From contig NZ_CP035121.1 in the NCBI RefSeq assembly GCF_004087835.1, forward strand, positions 1 to 64,000: 64,000 bases of DNA, given 5' to 3'. The notes below the pieces were generated by a model, which was given only the letters and a program-made list of their open reading frames with translations, ran no database searches and was not told where the DNA came from. This document shows positions 17,948-28,000 of the stretch, one piece after another (positions within the stretch are counted from its first letter, which is position 1; each line of letters starts with the position of its first letter). This DNA comes from Halorussus pelagicus. Lineage in GTDB: Archaea; Halobacteriota; Halobacteria; Halobacteriales; Haladaptataceae. A program made the translations under genes and the position numbers.

Positions 17948-19182
17948 GCGAGACCATCAACTGGAGCCACCACGACCTCAACGGTCTCGAAGAGTTGTAC
18001 TGGGATGAAATCGCGCCCGCATTGCGTCGTGACGGACGCGACCCCCACACTCGGCCATCCTACGAGACGCTCGCCGACCTCGGATACAGTGGTATCGGCT
18101 ATACCCTTCGCGAACACCACGACCTCACCGTCAAAGAGTTCCTCACCGAGGTGGTCGGCCTCGACGACTCCACCGCTTCCAGTGGCACGCCTAACGAATA
18201 CGCTTGGCAAATTTCGTCCACCGAGACTATCGACGAGTTCGAAGCCTACCTCCGCGCACTCGACCGCCGCCGGAAGCTTGCTGACTCTACGCTCGCCTCG
18301 AAACGCACTCATCTAGCGACCTATGCACAGATCTACGAGGACCTCCACGAAACGTCGGACCTCCTCATGCCGCTGTCTGAGCCGTCAGAGCAGGCCACAG
18401 AGACTGAACGCGCCTACCAAGTTGTGGAGGTCCTCGACGACAAGCTTGCGACCGACGGCACGAAGTTCACGTACGTCGGGACGGTCCAGGGCTGGTACGA
18501 TCGACTCGACCGGCACGGCGCGGCCGCCTACAATCCCTTGGACGGCGTGACGACTGACTTCGGCTGGGAGCGCGCAGAACCCGACAATAAGGCACTCGCG
18601 CCTTTGGACGTCCGCGCACTCAACAATGAGGCCAACACACCCGCGGACCGCCTCCTGCTTATTGCACTCGCCGCGTGGGGGTTGCGGTCGGGCGAGGTCG
18701 CGCGACTCCGCGTCAACCAGTTCGTGGGTGTCGACTCCGATGACCCACACCTCGAGTTCGAGGAGCGGAAGAACGGCCCGAGCACGGTCAGCCTCCTCTA
18801 TGGCTTGGACGCCTACCGAGAGCGCCAGCGCGAACTCGTCGATGATTACGACGAGTGGAATGGCTATCTCTTTCCCTCGACGCAGGCCGAGACCGGCCAC
18901 ATTGACTCGGATACGGTCCGGAATCGGTTCCACCGACTCGCCGAACAGGCTGATGTCCGCGTTGACGGCGACCTCCCGAAGCCCCACATGGCCCGGCGGT
19001 TCTGGTATAGCCAGTATCAGGACGCGCTTGCAGACGTACTCGACCGCCTCGATATCATCGCTGACGAGCAGGGGAGCTCATCGGCGGACGTGGTGCATCA
19101 GAACTATCTCTCCGAGGAGAAACGCCGGGAGGCCCGGCGGCCTGCGATGCGAGAGTTGCTCGCGGACGCGTTCGGCAAGTAG
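17944..19182 (+). CDS. Tyrosine recombinase (site-specific integrase)
   Basis: 412 residues, full length. The catalytic set of the tyrosine recombinase family is visible: Arg248 in GLRSGEVARL, His348 and Arg351 in PHMARRFW, and Tyr388 in HQNYLSEEKR. The N-terminal 230 residues include a SAM-like core-binding region (near 75-180). It would catalyse integration or excision of the element by strand exchange through a covalent phosphotyrosine. A 5'-truncated copy of its C-terminal half lies 27 kb away at 46276-46780. Confidence 0.92.
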   Translation: MSETINWSHHDLNGLEELYWDEIAPALRRDGRDPHTRPSYETLADLGYSGIGYTLREHHDLTVKEFLTEVVGLDDSTASSGTPNEYAWQISSTETIDEFEAYLRALDRRRKLADSTLASKRTHLATYAQIYEDLHETSDLLMPLSEPSEQATETERAYQVVEVLDDKLATDGTKFTYVGTVQGWYDRLDRHGAAAYNPLDGVTTDFGWERAEPDNKALAPLDVRALNNEANTPADRLLLIALAAWGLRSGEVARLRVNQFVGVDSDDPHLEFEERKNGPSTVSLLYGLDAYRERQRELVDDYDEWNGYLFPSTQAETGHIDSDTVRNRFHRLAEQADVRVDGDLPKPHMARRFWYSQYQDALADVLDRLDIIADEQGSSSADVVHQNYLSEEKRREARRPAMRELLADAFGK

Positions 19183-19579
19183 TTTAGAGTAGCTTCCAAC
19201 AAACAGACAGTACGAACCGCTCACCGAAGGGTACTACCTCTTCACTTCGCTGAGTGCTGAAGATAAGATGCGGTATCTCCCTGAACTTCCGAGGAAAGTC
19301 GGATTGGACTGTGAGTTTACAGAGAGATGGTAGTAAGCGAATTTCAACGCATCGAGGGTGGTATTTCCTTTTTGGTTTGTTCTGTCCTATTTTGGCTTTC
19401 CTGAAACCGGCTCTATGCGTTCAAACGTCTCTTTCTGGGGGTACTAATGACCTCCCTGAAATGGCATCGTTCGATGTTTCTATGGCAGCCATTGGATTTT
19501 CCCTTCTCCAGTCAATGCAAACTTTGTAACATTGATTGGCCATTGGTAAAGACGCTGGACGGCAGTAGCAACTTTACCG
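19183..19579. other. Intergenic stretch with no supported gene
   Basis: About 400 bp after the integrase. The first 25 bp resemble the sequence after the second integrase copy at 46781, so the duplication extends slightly past the stop codon. Beyond that I see only short frames with non-haloarchaeal amino-acid composition. Confidence 0.5.
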
Positions 19580-19732
19580 TCACCAGGTATGTCTCGGCCT
19601 GTAATTAATTGCCAAAGTATTGTTGGAATCCCATAGACCGAGAGCTCCACCGAAGCCAAAACCGAGACTCATTGCAATCTTGCCATAGAACAACGCGAAA
19701 GTGCGGAATAACGCCTTGATTCGATTTCCCAT
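19580..19732 (-). CDS. Small hydrophobic protein candidate
   Basis: 50 codons from ATG 19732, directly downstream of TATATA. The product (begins MGNRIKALFRTFALFYGKIA) has one Gly/Phe-rich hydrophobic segment that could span the membrane. It follows another small membrane-protein frame at 19757-19994. Both could be relics. Low confidence because of the size and the degraded surroundings. Confidence 0.3.
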   Translation of the reverse strand: MGNRIKALFRTFALFYGKIAMSLGFGFGGALGLWDSNNTLAINYRPRHTW

Positions 19733-19756
19733 ATATAACACTCTGAGTCCTATTAT

Positions 19757-19994
19757 TTAAGCGTCCATAGAGATTGCCTTCGCACCAAGCCAAACCATAC
19801 TGACCGACAATAGAATGAAAACAATGGCCGCAGGTTTGGCGAGTATTGCACCTTTTGGATTTGCTTCATAGAGCAATCCGGGGTGTTGGAGTTGAGACAA
19901 CCTGCCAACCCATGTAGCTACCTCCGAATCCAAGCAGTATCAGGAAGATACTGTTTTTGCATATTTCATAAAACATGTCTATGAATCTTGCCAT
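19757..19994 (-). pseudogene. Small two-helix membrane protein, frameshifted
   Basis: From ATG 19994 the frame reads MARFIDMFYEICKNSIFLIL and a first hydrophobic helix, then stops. A one-base shift near 19905 allows it to continue through LLYEANPKGA and a second helix (AAIVFILLSVSMVWLGA) to a TAA at 19757. The two halves together make a sensible 78-residue, two-helix protein, so this is best read as a gene with one frameshift. Function unknown. Confidence 0.4.
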
Positions 19995-20093
19995 ATTAAT
20001 TTCAATACTGTCCTTCTACGGTGTATTGTACTTATCCAAGATTACAAGAAGTGGTTGTAATGCACGTCTACATTAGAGATTTACCGCTGATAA

Positions 20094-20384
20094 CTACCAC
20101 ATCGAGTCGGCAGCTTTCGTTGCGGCATCGACCATCGTGACCTCGGCGTGCTTCGAGGAACCCTCCTCAGTCACGGTGAGCAACCCTGACCAGTATCCCC
20201 AGTACTTGAGCTGGTAAAGGTCCTCAGCGTCTTCTAGGATTTCGATTACGTCAACACCATCGCTAATCACGTTCGGATCCGTCTGATTGTACCTGATCCG
20301 GGTAACATCCTCACCGACGGTTTTGTCTGGCCATTCCTCCGTTTCCTCTTGAATAATATGTTCTTCTGAGATACCGGACAACAT
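20094..20384 (-). CDS. Small acidic hypothetical protein
   Basis: From ATG 20384 about 96 residues (MLSGISEEHIIQEETEEWPD onward). An upstream in-frame ATG at 20423 falls against the TATA-like sequence, so the internal start is preferred. Very acidic, no membrane segment or recognised motif. Divergent from the unknown/PLD gene pair at 20462 and sharing its promoter region, so it could be a regulator or accessory of that module; this is inference. Confidence 0.6.
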   Translation of the reverse strand: MLSGISEEHIIQEETEEWPDKTVGEDVTRIRYNQTDPNVISDGVDVIEILEDAEDLYQLKYWGYWSGLLTVTEEGSSKHAEVTMVDAATKAADSMW

Positions 20385-20424
20385 GGTTGTTGTGTCTATA
20401 ATGGAGTGATTGGCTACCCGCAAT

Positions 20425-20461
20425 ATATTTATTTAAGTGTATATTACTAATTGTTCTATCA
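20425..20461. promoter_or_regulatory. Divergent promoter for module at 20-29 kb
   Basis: A very AT-rich stretch (AATATATTTATTTAAGTGTA near 20422-20441) offers TATA-like boxes in both directions. The plus-strand box ends about 25 bp before ATG 20462, which predicts a leaderless transcript. The minus-strand box would start transcription near 20400, before ATG 20384. Confidence 0.5.
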
Positions 20462-22351
20462 ATGGATTCGGTTACAGGTCCAGTATGGACGGAGAAACCC
20501 CAGCGCGTTAGTCGGCAAAACCCAGTTGGGGTTACGACAACGCGGAATCGTCCCTTACTCAATGATCTCCTTTATCCATTTTTCAGCGACGCGATCACTT
20601 ATCGACTCAGATATCTTTCCTTTTGGGCATGGTGTCTTGACAATCTCGATGCACCATCAAAGACTACTCGCGCACAATTCGAGAAAATATTCTTCCTCGC
20701 CAACATCGCACACGATTGTCCTGACGACGGACACTCAACCAACGGCATTGTCGGGGCAGAACGGAAGATAGACGACGAGTATCTCGCAGACAAGTATACA
20801 CCTGACACGTCCACATTTGATCTCACAGAAAACGAGTTCGAACTAACAAGCTCTGCCGGCTCTGGATTCGATACGTACTATCACAGCCTCTTGCAACGAC
20901 TGTGGTTGATTGACGGGAAGTTCACCCTCACGCCGCTTGGTCAACAATTAGCCGAAGCGTTCGACGACGCAGTCCAAACTGAATTCGATGAACTTCACAC
21001 CGCTGTCGAGACAGGACAAGTTTCTCAAGAACTCATCCAGCGGTTCGCTACTGATGGTTGCTGTTGTCTCCTCCAAGCTGCCGATAGTGAACGGGAACTT
21101 CTCACGGGAGCCGTCTTGTCGTGTATAACGCGGACAGACACCCCTCATGAACTAGCGTTCAAACCAGTTGACGGTCCTGACGAACTCTCACTTGAGACGT
21201 GGTATCCGCGAGATCTAGCAACCAATGACGGCACTACCATCGATATTGAATCCCTGTTTGACTCTGAAGAAGACGAGACAAATCTCGGCGAGTACGTACA
21301 CAACCGACTCGGCGACCGCGGTCGAGCATCAGTACTCTTGTTCCTCGGTACCGCAGCGCGGGTGCAGAAACCACCAGCGGCAACCGAATGGGATATGCCG
21401 ACCCTGTCGGATATCCGCCGGGCATGGCAACTATTCGTGTACACCCACTATTTTGTCGTTGCCTGCGAAGGCCTCCTGAAAGCGTGGCTTCATGGCCTTC
21501 GAGCTTGGGAGCTTATATCGACATCACGGCTCTTAGACCGAGTGTTCAACGCTGACGACTATATAAGGACAATTCGGAGTGTAGCGGCAGACGACGTGGC
21601 GGTTACGGTCGATGAGTCAAATCCTGACCAGCTTTGGCGCGTTTTAGACGCTGTCTACTACGGTAACTGGTACAAGGGATCTATTGAGTTGGAGCATCAA
21701 CTACCGTCTGACTTTGACCAAGCTGACGGAGACGAACTTACGTGGGGCACACTCCGGACTAGTCTTCCCGCGGAGTGTAGTGATACTGGATTCGGGGTAG
21801 GTTCGGCGTCTGCGCGCGTGCTTCATGATCTGCTTCAGTCGAATCAGAGTGGGTTGACTGACGCTGAGCGGGCACATCGGCTTGCCGGATACGCAACCGT
21901 ACTACTTACACGACTCCACCAGCGCGGACAGACTTACGCCGAAGACGAGGCATTTGACCCGTACCGAACGTGGTTTAACCACATTGAGTCCTCCCCAAGC
22001 CCTTCGTATCTATGGCGACAGGATCCCGGCCTTGATGCGTCCAGTCCCGTTGCGTCGTTCATGAAGACATTCACGAAAAATCGGATCGTCGCAAAACATC
22101 ACCGCATCACCCAGCGAAAAATCAGAGATCACCCATCACAGACTGCCCGGCACATGACACGCCGTCCAGACGGGCAATGGGAGTTCAAATCAATGTACAA
22201 GACAAGCCATCTCGAACAGTCCTGGCTTCGAATTGAACGGCTGACCGATATTCTCTACGAGCTAGACTTAACAACATCGCCGAACAGGGATGAATTCACG
22301 CCGAATGACCGTGGTCAGCGGGTGTTCGAACGATACGGGATCCAGCCATGA
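20462..22351 (+). CDS. Unknown 629-residue protein, first gene of PLD module
   Basis: The product is mostly helical with acidic surface features; a Cys-rich patch (DGCCCLL) lies near residue 197. I see no P-loop, nuclease or membrane motif. Two regions look conserved in character: an aromatic stretch near residues 35-60 (PLLNDLLYPFFSDAITYRLR, then YLSFWAWCLDNL) and a basic C-terminal part near 530-600 (KHHRITQRKIRDH and YKTSHLEQSWLRIERLTDIL), which may bind nucleic acid. Its stop overlaps the start of the PLD gene (ATGA). Codon use is visibly more AT-rich than in the conjugation genes, suggesting separate acquisition. Function not recognised. Confidence 0.75.
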   Translation: MDSVTGPVWTEKPQRVSRQNPVGVTTTRNRPLLNDLLYPFFSDAITYRLRYLSFWAWCLDNLDAPSKTTRAQFEKIFFLANIAHDCPDDGHSTNGIVGAERKIDDEYLADKYTPDTSTFDLTENEFELTSSAGSGFDTYYHSLLQRLWLIDGKFTLTPLGQQLAEAFDDAVQTEFDELHTAVETGQVSQELIQRFATDGCCCLLQAADSERELLTGAVLSCITRTDTPHELAFKPVDGPDELSLETWYPRDLATNDGTTIDIESLFDSEEDETNLGEYVHNRLGDRGRASVLLFLGTAARVQKPPAATEWDMPTLSDIRRAWQLFVYTHYFVVACEGLLKAWLHGLRAWELISTSRLLDRVFNADDYIRTIRSVAADDVAVTVDESNPDQLWRVLDAVYYGNWYKGSIELEHQLPSDFDQADGDELTWGTLRTSLPAECSDTGFGVGSASARVLHDLLQSNQSGLTDAERAHRLAGYATVLLTRLHQRGQTYAEDEAFDPYRTWFNHIESSPSPSYLWRQDPGLDASSPVASFMKTFTKNRIVAKHHRITQRKIRDHPSQTARHMTRRPDGQWEFKSMYKTSHLEQSWLRIERLTDILYELDLTTSPNRDEFTPNDRGQRVFERYGIQP

Positions 22352-24726
22352 AGCTGCAGCAAGCGTTCGATGAGCGGCGACGGACATTCGAAGGCGCGTT
22401 ACTATCTACTTTCGTATTCAATAGTGATTACTTCGAAGGGACGCTACTGCCGATGCTTCGACGGAAATCAACCAAGGGTGACACGGTTGTTTTCCTTGAC
22501 GCTGGCTCCTACCGCGAGACAGTCAGTGACGAGGGACTATCGCCGGAACAAGCTGGCCAAGTATACTATCTCGCACCCGTCCGGGTCCCACAGCGACGGT
22601 TCCATGCAAAAGTCTTCTTCTTCGGCGGTGAAGAGCGTGCAATCGGCTTCGTTGGGAGTGCCAACCTCACTGAGGCAGCGTTCGACCACAATCAAGAAAT
22701 CATTTCAAAATTCGACATCGCAAATGAAAGTGACCTACGCAGCACTCCAGAAGTACAGGCGCTCAATGGGATTCGACGCTTCTATAGCGACCTGATTGAT
22801 CACACTACCGCTGAAGCCATAGGGAAGACAGCACGAGAGCAGGCGACTCGCGTCCTTGAGGCGACAGAGTGGCTTACAGACACAAACACGGACATACCAG
22901 ACCGTGAGCAGGCTGATGAAGTCGTCGATGTTCTGCATAATTTAGAGCAGCCATTACTTGATCAAGTCCAGCGTCGAATTGAAACTCGTGGTGAACGGAT
23001 ACAGCGTGTCGGTATCGTTGCCCCATTCTACGGGACAGGCATGGCCGTCCCAGAAACAGTCACAGAAGATAATATTTCGACGCGGGTGTGGCTTCAACAC
23101 GGCAGCACGCAAATCAATAGCGACACACTTCAGGAGTGGGCCAGCCAACAAGAGGCCGCGGAAATAGTGGTCTTTGACCAAGACCGATACGTCCATGGGA
23201 AACTAATTGTTCTGCAATCAGACACAGCAACGTACTGTCTCGCAGGCAGCGCGAAGGCCTCTCGGTCGGCACTCCTTGACTCCGCAGGTACTGCAACTGA
23301 AGGACACGGAAATGTCGAGGTCGCTGTACTCCGCCGGACACCCAAGCAGGACAACTACGAATACCTCTTTGATAACTTCACCAACCACCAGCTAGCTGGT
23401 GGTCTCGAAGAATTTACGCCCCAGTCCACGCCTGACTATCAGCCTCCAGAACCACCAGAGCAAGAAACAATCGGTCTCCAGAGTATTGATTTCACTCGAA
23501 GCGAGGTCTTCGAAGGCGGCCGACTCCATGGCCACATCCAGATCACTGATTCAGTGACCAATGATGACAACTTAGAGATAGACGTCTGTCCAACAACGAC
23601 AACTGAATCATTTTCGTTCACTTTTACTGGTAGTGAACTATCACCAGTAACAGACTCTGGGACAGATCTATACACGTTCAGCCGGCGCGTGAGCGACAGT
23701 ACTCGACTTGCGGCACTCTCAAAACCGTCACAAGTTGTTCCGAAGTGGAATACGGAACCTGGTTTAGAGCGCTGGCTTGCCATTGAGTCACGCGACGTCG
23801 ATCGTGCCGCCGAAGCTGCTGCCGAGGGTGATGGCGTTGACTCCGTCTGGCGGAGTGTACAAGATATTTTCCTTGGTGGTGACCAGCAGCGTACTGATCA
23901 GCTTGAATTCCTCGGCACACTAGCAACCCAGTTAGACCAGCAGACCGCTCAGCAGGGATCACACGACCAAGATAAATCAACTGACTCTGAAGCGGACGAT
24001 GAAAATGACGGTCTTAGTGAGGGGATTACGCTACCATCCTACGCTGGATCAACCAATTCACGAGATCCCGAATCCCAACTGTCTGCATACTATGAGATGT
24101 GGACTGACCAGCTCCGACAGCTCAACCATGAGCTACACAGCGATGATACCGCTACGGAGCACGTCATTGAGCTGGCCGGTCAACGCTTAGCAGCAGTTAA
24201 CCGGACAAATGCATGGCTCGAAATCACCCGGAACGAACTCCAAGCACAAAACAAATCACTAGACTCGTTCCCGCATGAACTCCCACGCAAATACACGAAA
24301 ACCCTCTACTCGCGTACAGAACCTGGATTCGGAGACGAAAACGGATCGCTCGTCGCCCAGTTTCTCAGACAAGCAACCACATTACCGAATACAGAACAAG
24401 TACATGCATTTCTTCTAGAGAATATTGCAGCAAACGTCCTGTTTGGCGCTCTAATCGCAGACACGCTCATGACAACAGAACATAATGAGTTCGCCACCTA
24501 TTACGGATCGGACTTCGAGAATCTCATCCACAAGTGTCTCCCAAACCAACAACCACTAACTAATGTCTCAGAGCAACGAATCAATACCCTAGCTGAGTCA
24601 ATGTGGAAGCAATTCGGAGACCTACCAGAGACCTTCCAGACCGCATCACTCACCCGGAGACCACCACGCGAATTCCGCAAGCAACGCCACGCACGACGAT
24701 ACATCATGCAATTCCTCCACGAATAA
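22348..24726 (+). CDS. Phospholipase D-like protein with two HxK motifs
   Basis: 792 residues. The N-terminal third carries two PLD half-sites. The first has His86 and Lys88 in FHAKVFFF followed by GSANLTEAAFDHNQE; the second has His283 and Lys285 in VHGKLIVL followed by LAGSAKASRSALL. The usual Asp four residues after the Lys is not evident in either motif, as in many PLD-type nucleases. PLD-fold enzymes of this kind cut nucleic acid through a phosphohistidine. Residues 350-470 look like a beta-sandwich, and the last 330 are helical and unassigned. Translationally coupled to the 629-residue protein. A nuclease effector is the simplest guess. Confidence 0.8.
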   Translation: MKLQQAFDERRRTFEGALLSTFVFNSDYFEGTLLPMLRRKSTKGDTVVFLDAGSYRETVSDEGLSPEQAGQVYYLAPVRVPQRRFHAKVFFFGGEERAIGFVGSANLTEAAFDHNQEIISKFDIANESDLRSTPEVQALNGIRRFYSDLIDHTTAEAIGKTAREQATRVLEATEWLTDTNTDIPDREQADEVVDVLHNLEQPLLDQVQRRIETRGERIQRVGIVAPFYGTGMAVPETVTEDNISTRVWLQHGSTQINSDTLQEWASQQEAAEIVVFDQDRYVHGKLIVLQSDTATYCLAGSAKASRSALLDSAGTATEGHGNVEVAVLRRTPKQDNYEYLFDNFTNHQLAGGLEEFTPQSTPDYQPPEPPEQETIGLQSIDFTRSEVFEGGRLHGHIQITDSVTNDDNLEIDVCPTTTTESFSFTFTGSELSPVTDSGTDLYTFSRRVSDSTRLAALSKPSQVVPKWNTEPGLERWLAIESRDVDRAAEAAAEGDGVDSVWRSVQDIFLGGDQQRTDQLEFLGTLATQLDQQTAQQGSHDQDKSTDSEADDENDGLSEGITLPSYAGSTNSRDPESQLSAYYEMWTDQLRQLNHELHSDDTATEHVIELAGQRLAAVNRTNAWLEITRNELQAQNKSLDSFPHELPRKYTKTLYSRTEPGFGDENGSLVAQFLRQATTLPNTEQVHAFLLENIAANVLFGALIADTLMTTEHNEFATYYGSDFENLIHKCLPNQQPLTNVSEQRINTLAESMWKQFGDLPETFQTASLTRRPPREFRKQRHARRYIMQFLHE

Positions 24727-24841
24727 GAGTATTCCAAGCACCGTCGCTGCAGTCTACAATATCGAACAAGCCGTCAAATAATGAAATCTGTCGCCCCTGC
24801 GGATTCAATGAAGCCGAAAATAGAGACCATCCACTGTCACG

Positions 24842-25042
24842 CTATTTCGCCTGAACTGGGGTTTCGATTCTGTCTGTAAGGAATCTCCATATCTCTGCCC
24901 TCCAAGGGTTTGTCCGATTCGTATCAAAGCCCTGGTCGTTCTCCGGGCTGAATACAAACCGTATATAGATTGAATCAGGGTACCACCTAGTAGAAATACG
25001 AAGTACTCTATGGCATCCTCCGCAACGGAAAGAACTAGCCAT
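24842..25042 (-). CDS. Small basic protein candidate in the 24.7-25.1 kb gap
   Basis: The 350-bp gap between the PLD gene and the large third gene holds one plausible frame: 66 codons on the minus strand from ATG 25042, containing a CGGCH motif. Its basic, aromatic composition is unusual for a haloarchaeon, and there is no other support. The rest of the gap holds the promoter of the next gene (T-rich CTTTTTATCTTTTT at about 25046-25059, predicting a leaderless start at 25077). Confidence 0.25.
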   Translation of the reverse strand: MASSFRCGGCHRVLRISTRWYPDSIYIRFVFSPENDQGFDTNRTNPWRAEIWRFLTDRIETPVQAK

Positions 25043-25076
25043 AAGTCTTTTTATCTTTTTGTGATATGATTAGATA

Positions 25077-28000
25077 ATGACTGAAGAGACAACTAATGAG
25101 CGGCGTGAGTCACACAGTAATCAAGAGAGTACATCGGAGGGACAAGAAAGCACTAGTATACGGGGTACAAGGAGCGGATCTAACGGGATACATAGCGATG
25201 AAAAGCCACCAAACGGTGGTGGAAATGGTAGTGGAGAGCCGAGTGGTGATGACGGGAAGAGTAAGCCGACACCACCGTCTGACGAGGAACTTCATCTCTT
25301 GACGTTTCTGTGGCTGATAGAACGCAACGACACGACTTTTGATATAACTGGCTTTCAAGCTAAGCGGTTGTATGAGCAATCACTAGCTAGGGGAGACAAT
25401 GTCGGTGAAGTCTATGCTGAGCTCAAAGGACCGTTCATTAGTAGTAAACGAGATACAGATCCAGTTCAGTTAACTGATAGAGCCTGCGAGTTCGTGCGAC
25501 AAGCAGATGATATGCAGACAACAGTTTGTGAAGAGCTCAGCGAATCAATTGCTGACGCAATCTCGGAACAAGAGTACTTAAGCCGACTCTTGTGGCTGGC
25601 ACATTCTGATGAAACGGAATTTAAGTGGTATCTTGACGAACATCGCAATCAAATCTCAGAGCCTCAGAAATTTTTACCGGTCTTCTTTACTGACGAACGA
25701 CTCCAAGCTACTCCGGCTATCGGGACGGCAATGGACGAGATCGGTGATTTGACAGAGAAAATACGGGATAATATTGAGAGGAGATTGAACGATGAAGAAT
25801 ACCTGAAAGCTCTCGCCGTATTCTTTGGCGACACAGTAACGGCGTTACTGCAACTTAGTGCTGAAGAGAGAATTCGTTGTTCTAACGTGCAAGAAGTGCT
25901 TTCATATTATCTTCGGGAAGACGATCCAGACCAGATCTCTCAAGAGTTGCGCCAGGCAGGACTCGACGTTGACCATAATGCCTTCCAAATCGATATTGAC
26001 CGATTATTTGAGAAGCATCGTGACGAATTAGAACAATGGTTATCGTTTGACCGGACAGCATGTAAGACTGCGTTTGAAACGTATTGGGAGTTGATTTTGG
26101 AGTGGAATAGTGGATTCCGCGGTAAGACAGAAGAAATGAAGCAACAACTCGTCGCTGCCGGTGCTGTCGTCCCACAAACTAAGTATTTGGCAGTCCGCGA
26201 CGAGGTTTCCGATATTGCTGAACAAGTAGTCAATGAACTGTACTCAGAAATCCAAGACCGACTTAACGGGGTTGAGAACGCCGAATGCCAGGTTTTCTTC
26301 GATTTCGATGAAGCGATAGAACAAGACGAGGAGATACTAATTGTGCTCCACGGGAATAGTTGGAGCTCAAATCAATATCACTATCCTGCATTTATCAAGG
26401 GTAGTAGTAGCAATCGGTCAGATCCTGACAAGAACCCTTTTACTCAGAAGGTAGTACTGGTTCCTTCCCCACGTGAATTCGGATTTGAGGATGCGCATCT
26501 TGAGCGTGATCGATATCATTGTTCTGGGACAGCTATTGAGAAGCCAACAACAAACAGCGAATTCAGTGCACTCGGTGATGTTGACGGCCTCACAGCTGTA
26601 AAGAACGAATTTGATCAGTTTGAGTGGAAACAGCCGAACAGTTCTTCGGTTCAGCGTGCAAAGAAGATTATAGAACAACGCGAGCAGATTTCGCTTGAAG
26701 CAGCATTCGACGAAATCGCGGAGTACAGCCAACCCTATCAAGAAGCATTGTACACAATTGCAGCTAAACGAACAACGAAAACATCAATCGATCGGAGTGG
26801 CTATACTGAGCAAATACTCTGGGCAGACGTTGAAGAAACACTGGAGATCCGTTATCCCTCACTTTCAGACGCCGAGCGATCAGAGATTAAAGAAACGCTC
26901 AGAAAAATTCTCGTAGATCGTGCCGGCATTGATTTAGTTGAATTCCGAGACGAGAAACAAGTGTACGACCGATTCGGTGACCAGTTTGAGAAAAGTCTCA
27001 AAAACCGAATCCAAGACCTGTCGCTCAAAGAGCGTCGTCTCATCCATGTTTTCCTCACTAGTTGGGGAGACAAACGAATGATCCGACCTGACCTCGACTT
27101 GCAACCGAAATTCGACGTGTATCATGAATTCTGGTTTGGTGAACCACCTACAATAGACTCATCACTATTAGACCTCCTGGTTAGCTGTGGAATCTGCTCA
27201 ATTGCGACCTACGTGGATTCCAATAACAATTCGACGGGGCAGAAGTACGCACTTTACCACGGTGTCCAGGAGAACACAAACCTATTCCTGAACGCGACAC
27301 ACGTCTCCCCCGAATCCACAAATATCGACGTCTTCGACGACTATGAAAGTGATATTCCGCAGCTCGCTGGTCTTGAATATGTAGTTGAAAACAACGGGCA
27401 GGTCTCGCGGTCGGAGCTTCGAGACGCCTTACTAAGTATTGATCGGGATGCTTGGATGGCGTTTGAGATGATCGACGGAGTCCTTGCAGAGCGCGATGAT
27501 ACAGTCTTCCTTGACCCTCGTCTCGTGAACGAAGTCTCTCAATGGCTTACCGAGACAAAACGTCGGTGTGTACCGAAGACTGACGAGACCGAACACTACC
27601 TGAGTCAGGCAGATGTGATAGACGTAACACTCTCCTTCGACGAGCAGAAACGAATATATGAAGGACACTTACTAACGCGTGACGAAGAACAAATTCAGGT
27701 AGTAATTGCTCCGTGGCTTACTGAAAACAACGAAGAATGGCTGGATCGAACAGCAGTCGTAATCATCACCAGTGAGTACTACGAGACCGTTCTTAACCGC
27801 CGACAAGACAGCTACGGCAATTTCCTAGCCATTGGTCTCACCGACGATAGCTTTGAATTCTACCGCAGTCTCCCGTACGATGAGATCGCGTCCCCAATAA
27901 TCAACGCGTTCAACAACGACTATCCGCTTCACCGTCAGACCCTCGATATTGATACTAATGACACACCAACCGAGTCTTCTCCAGAACAATCAGAACTCAC

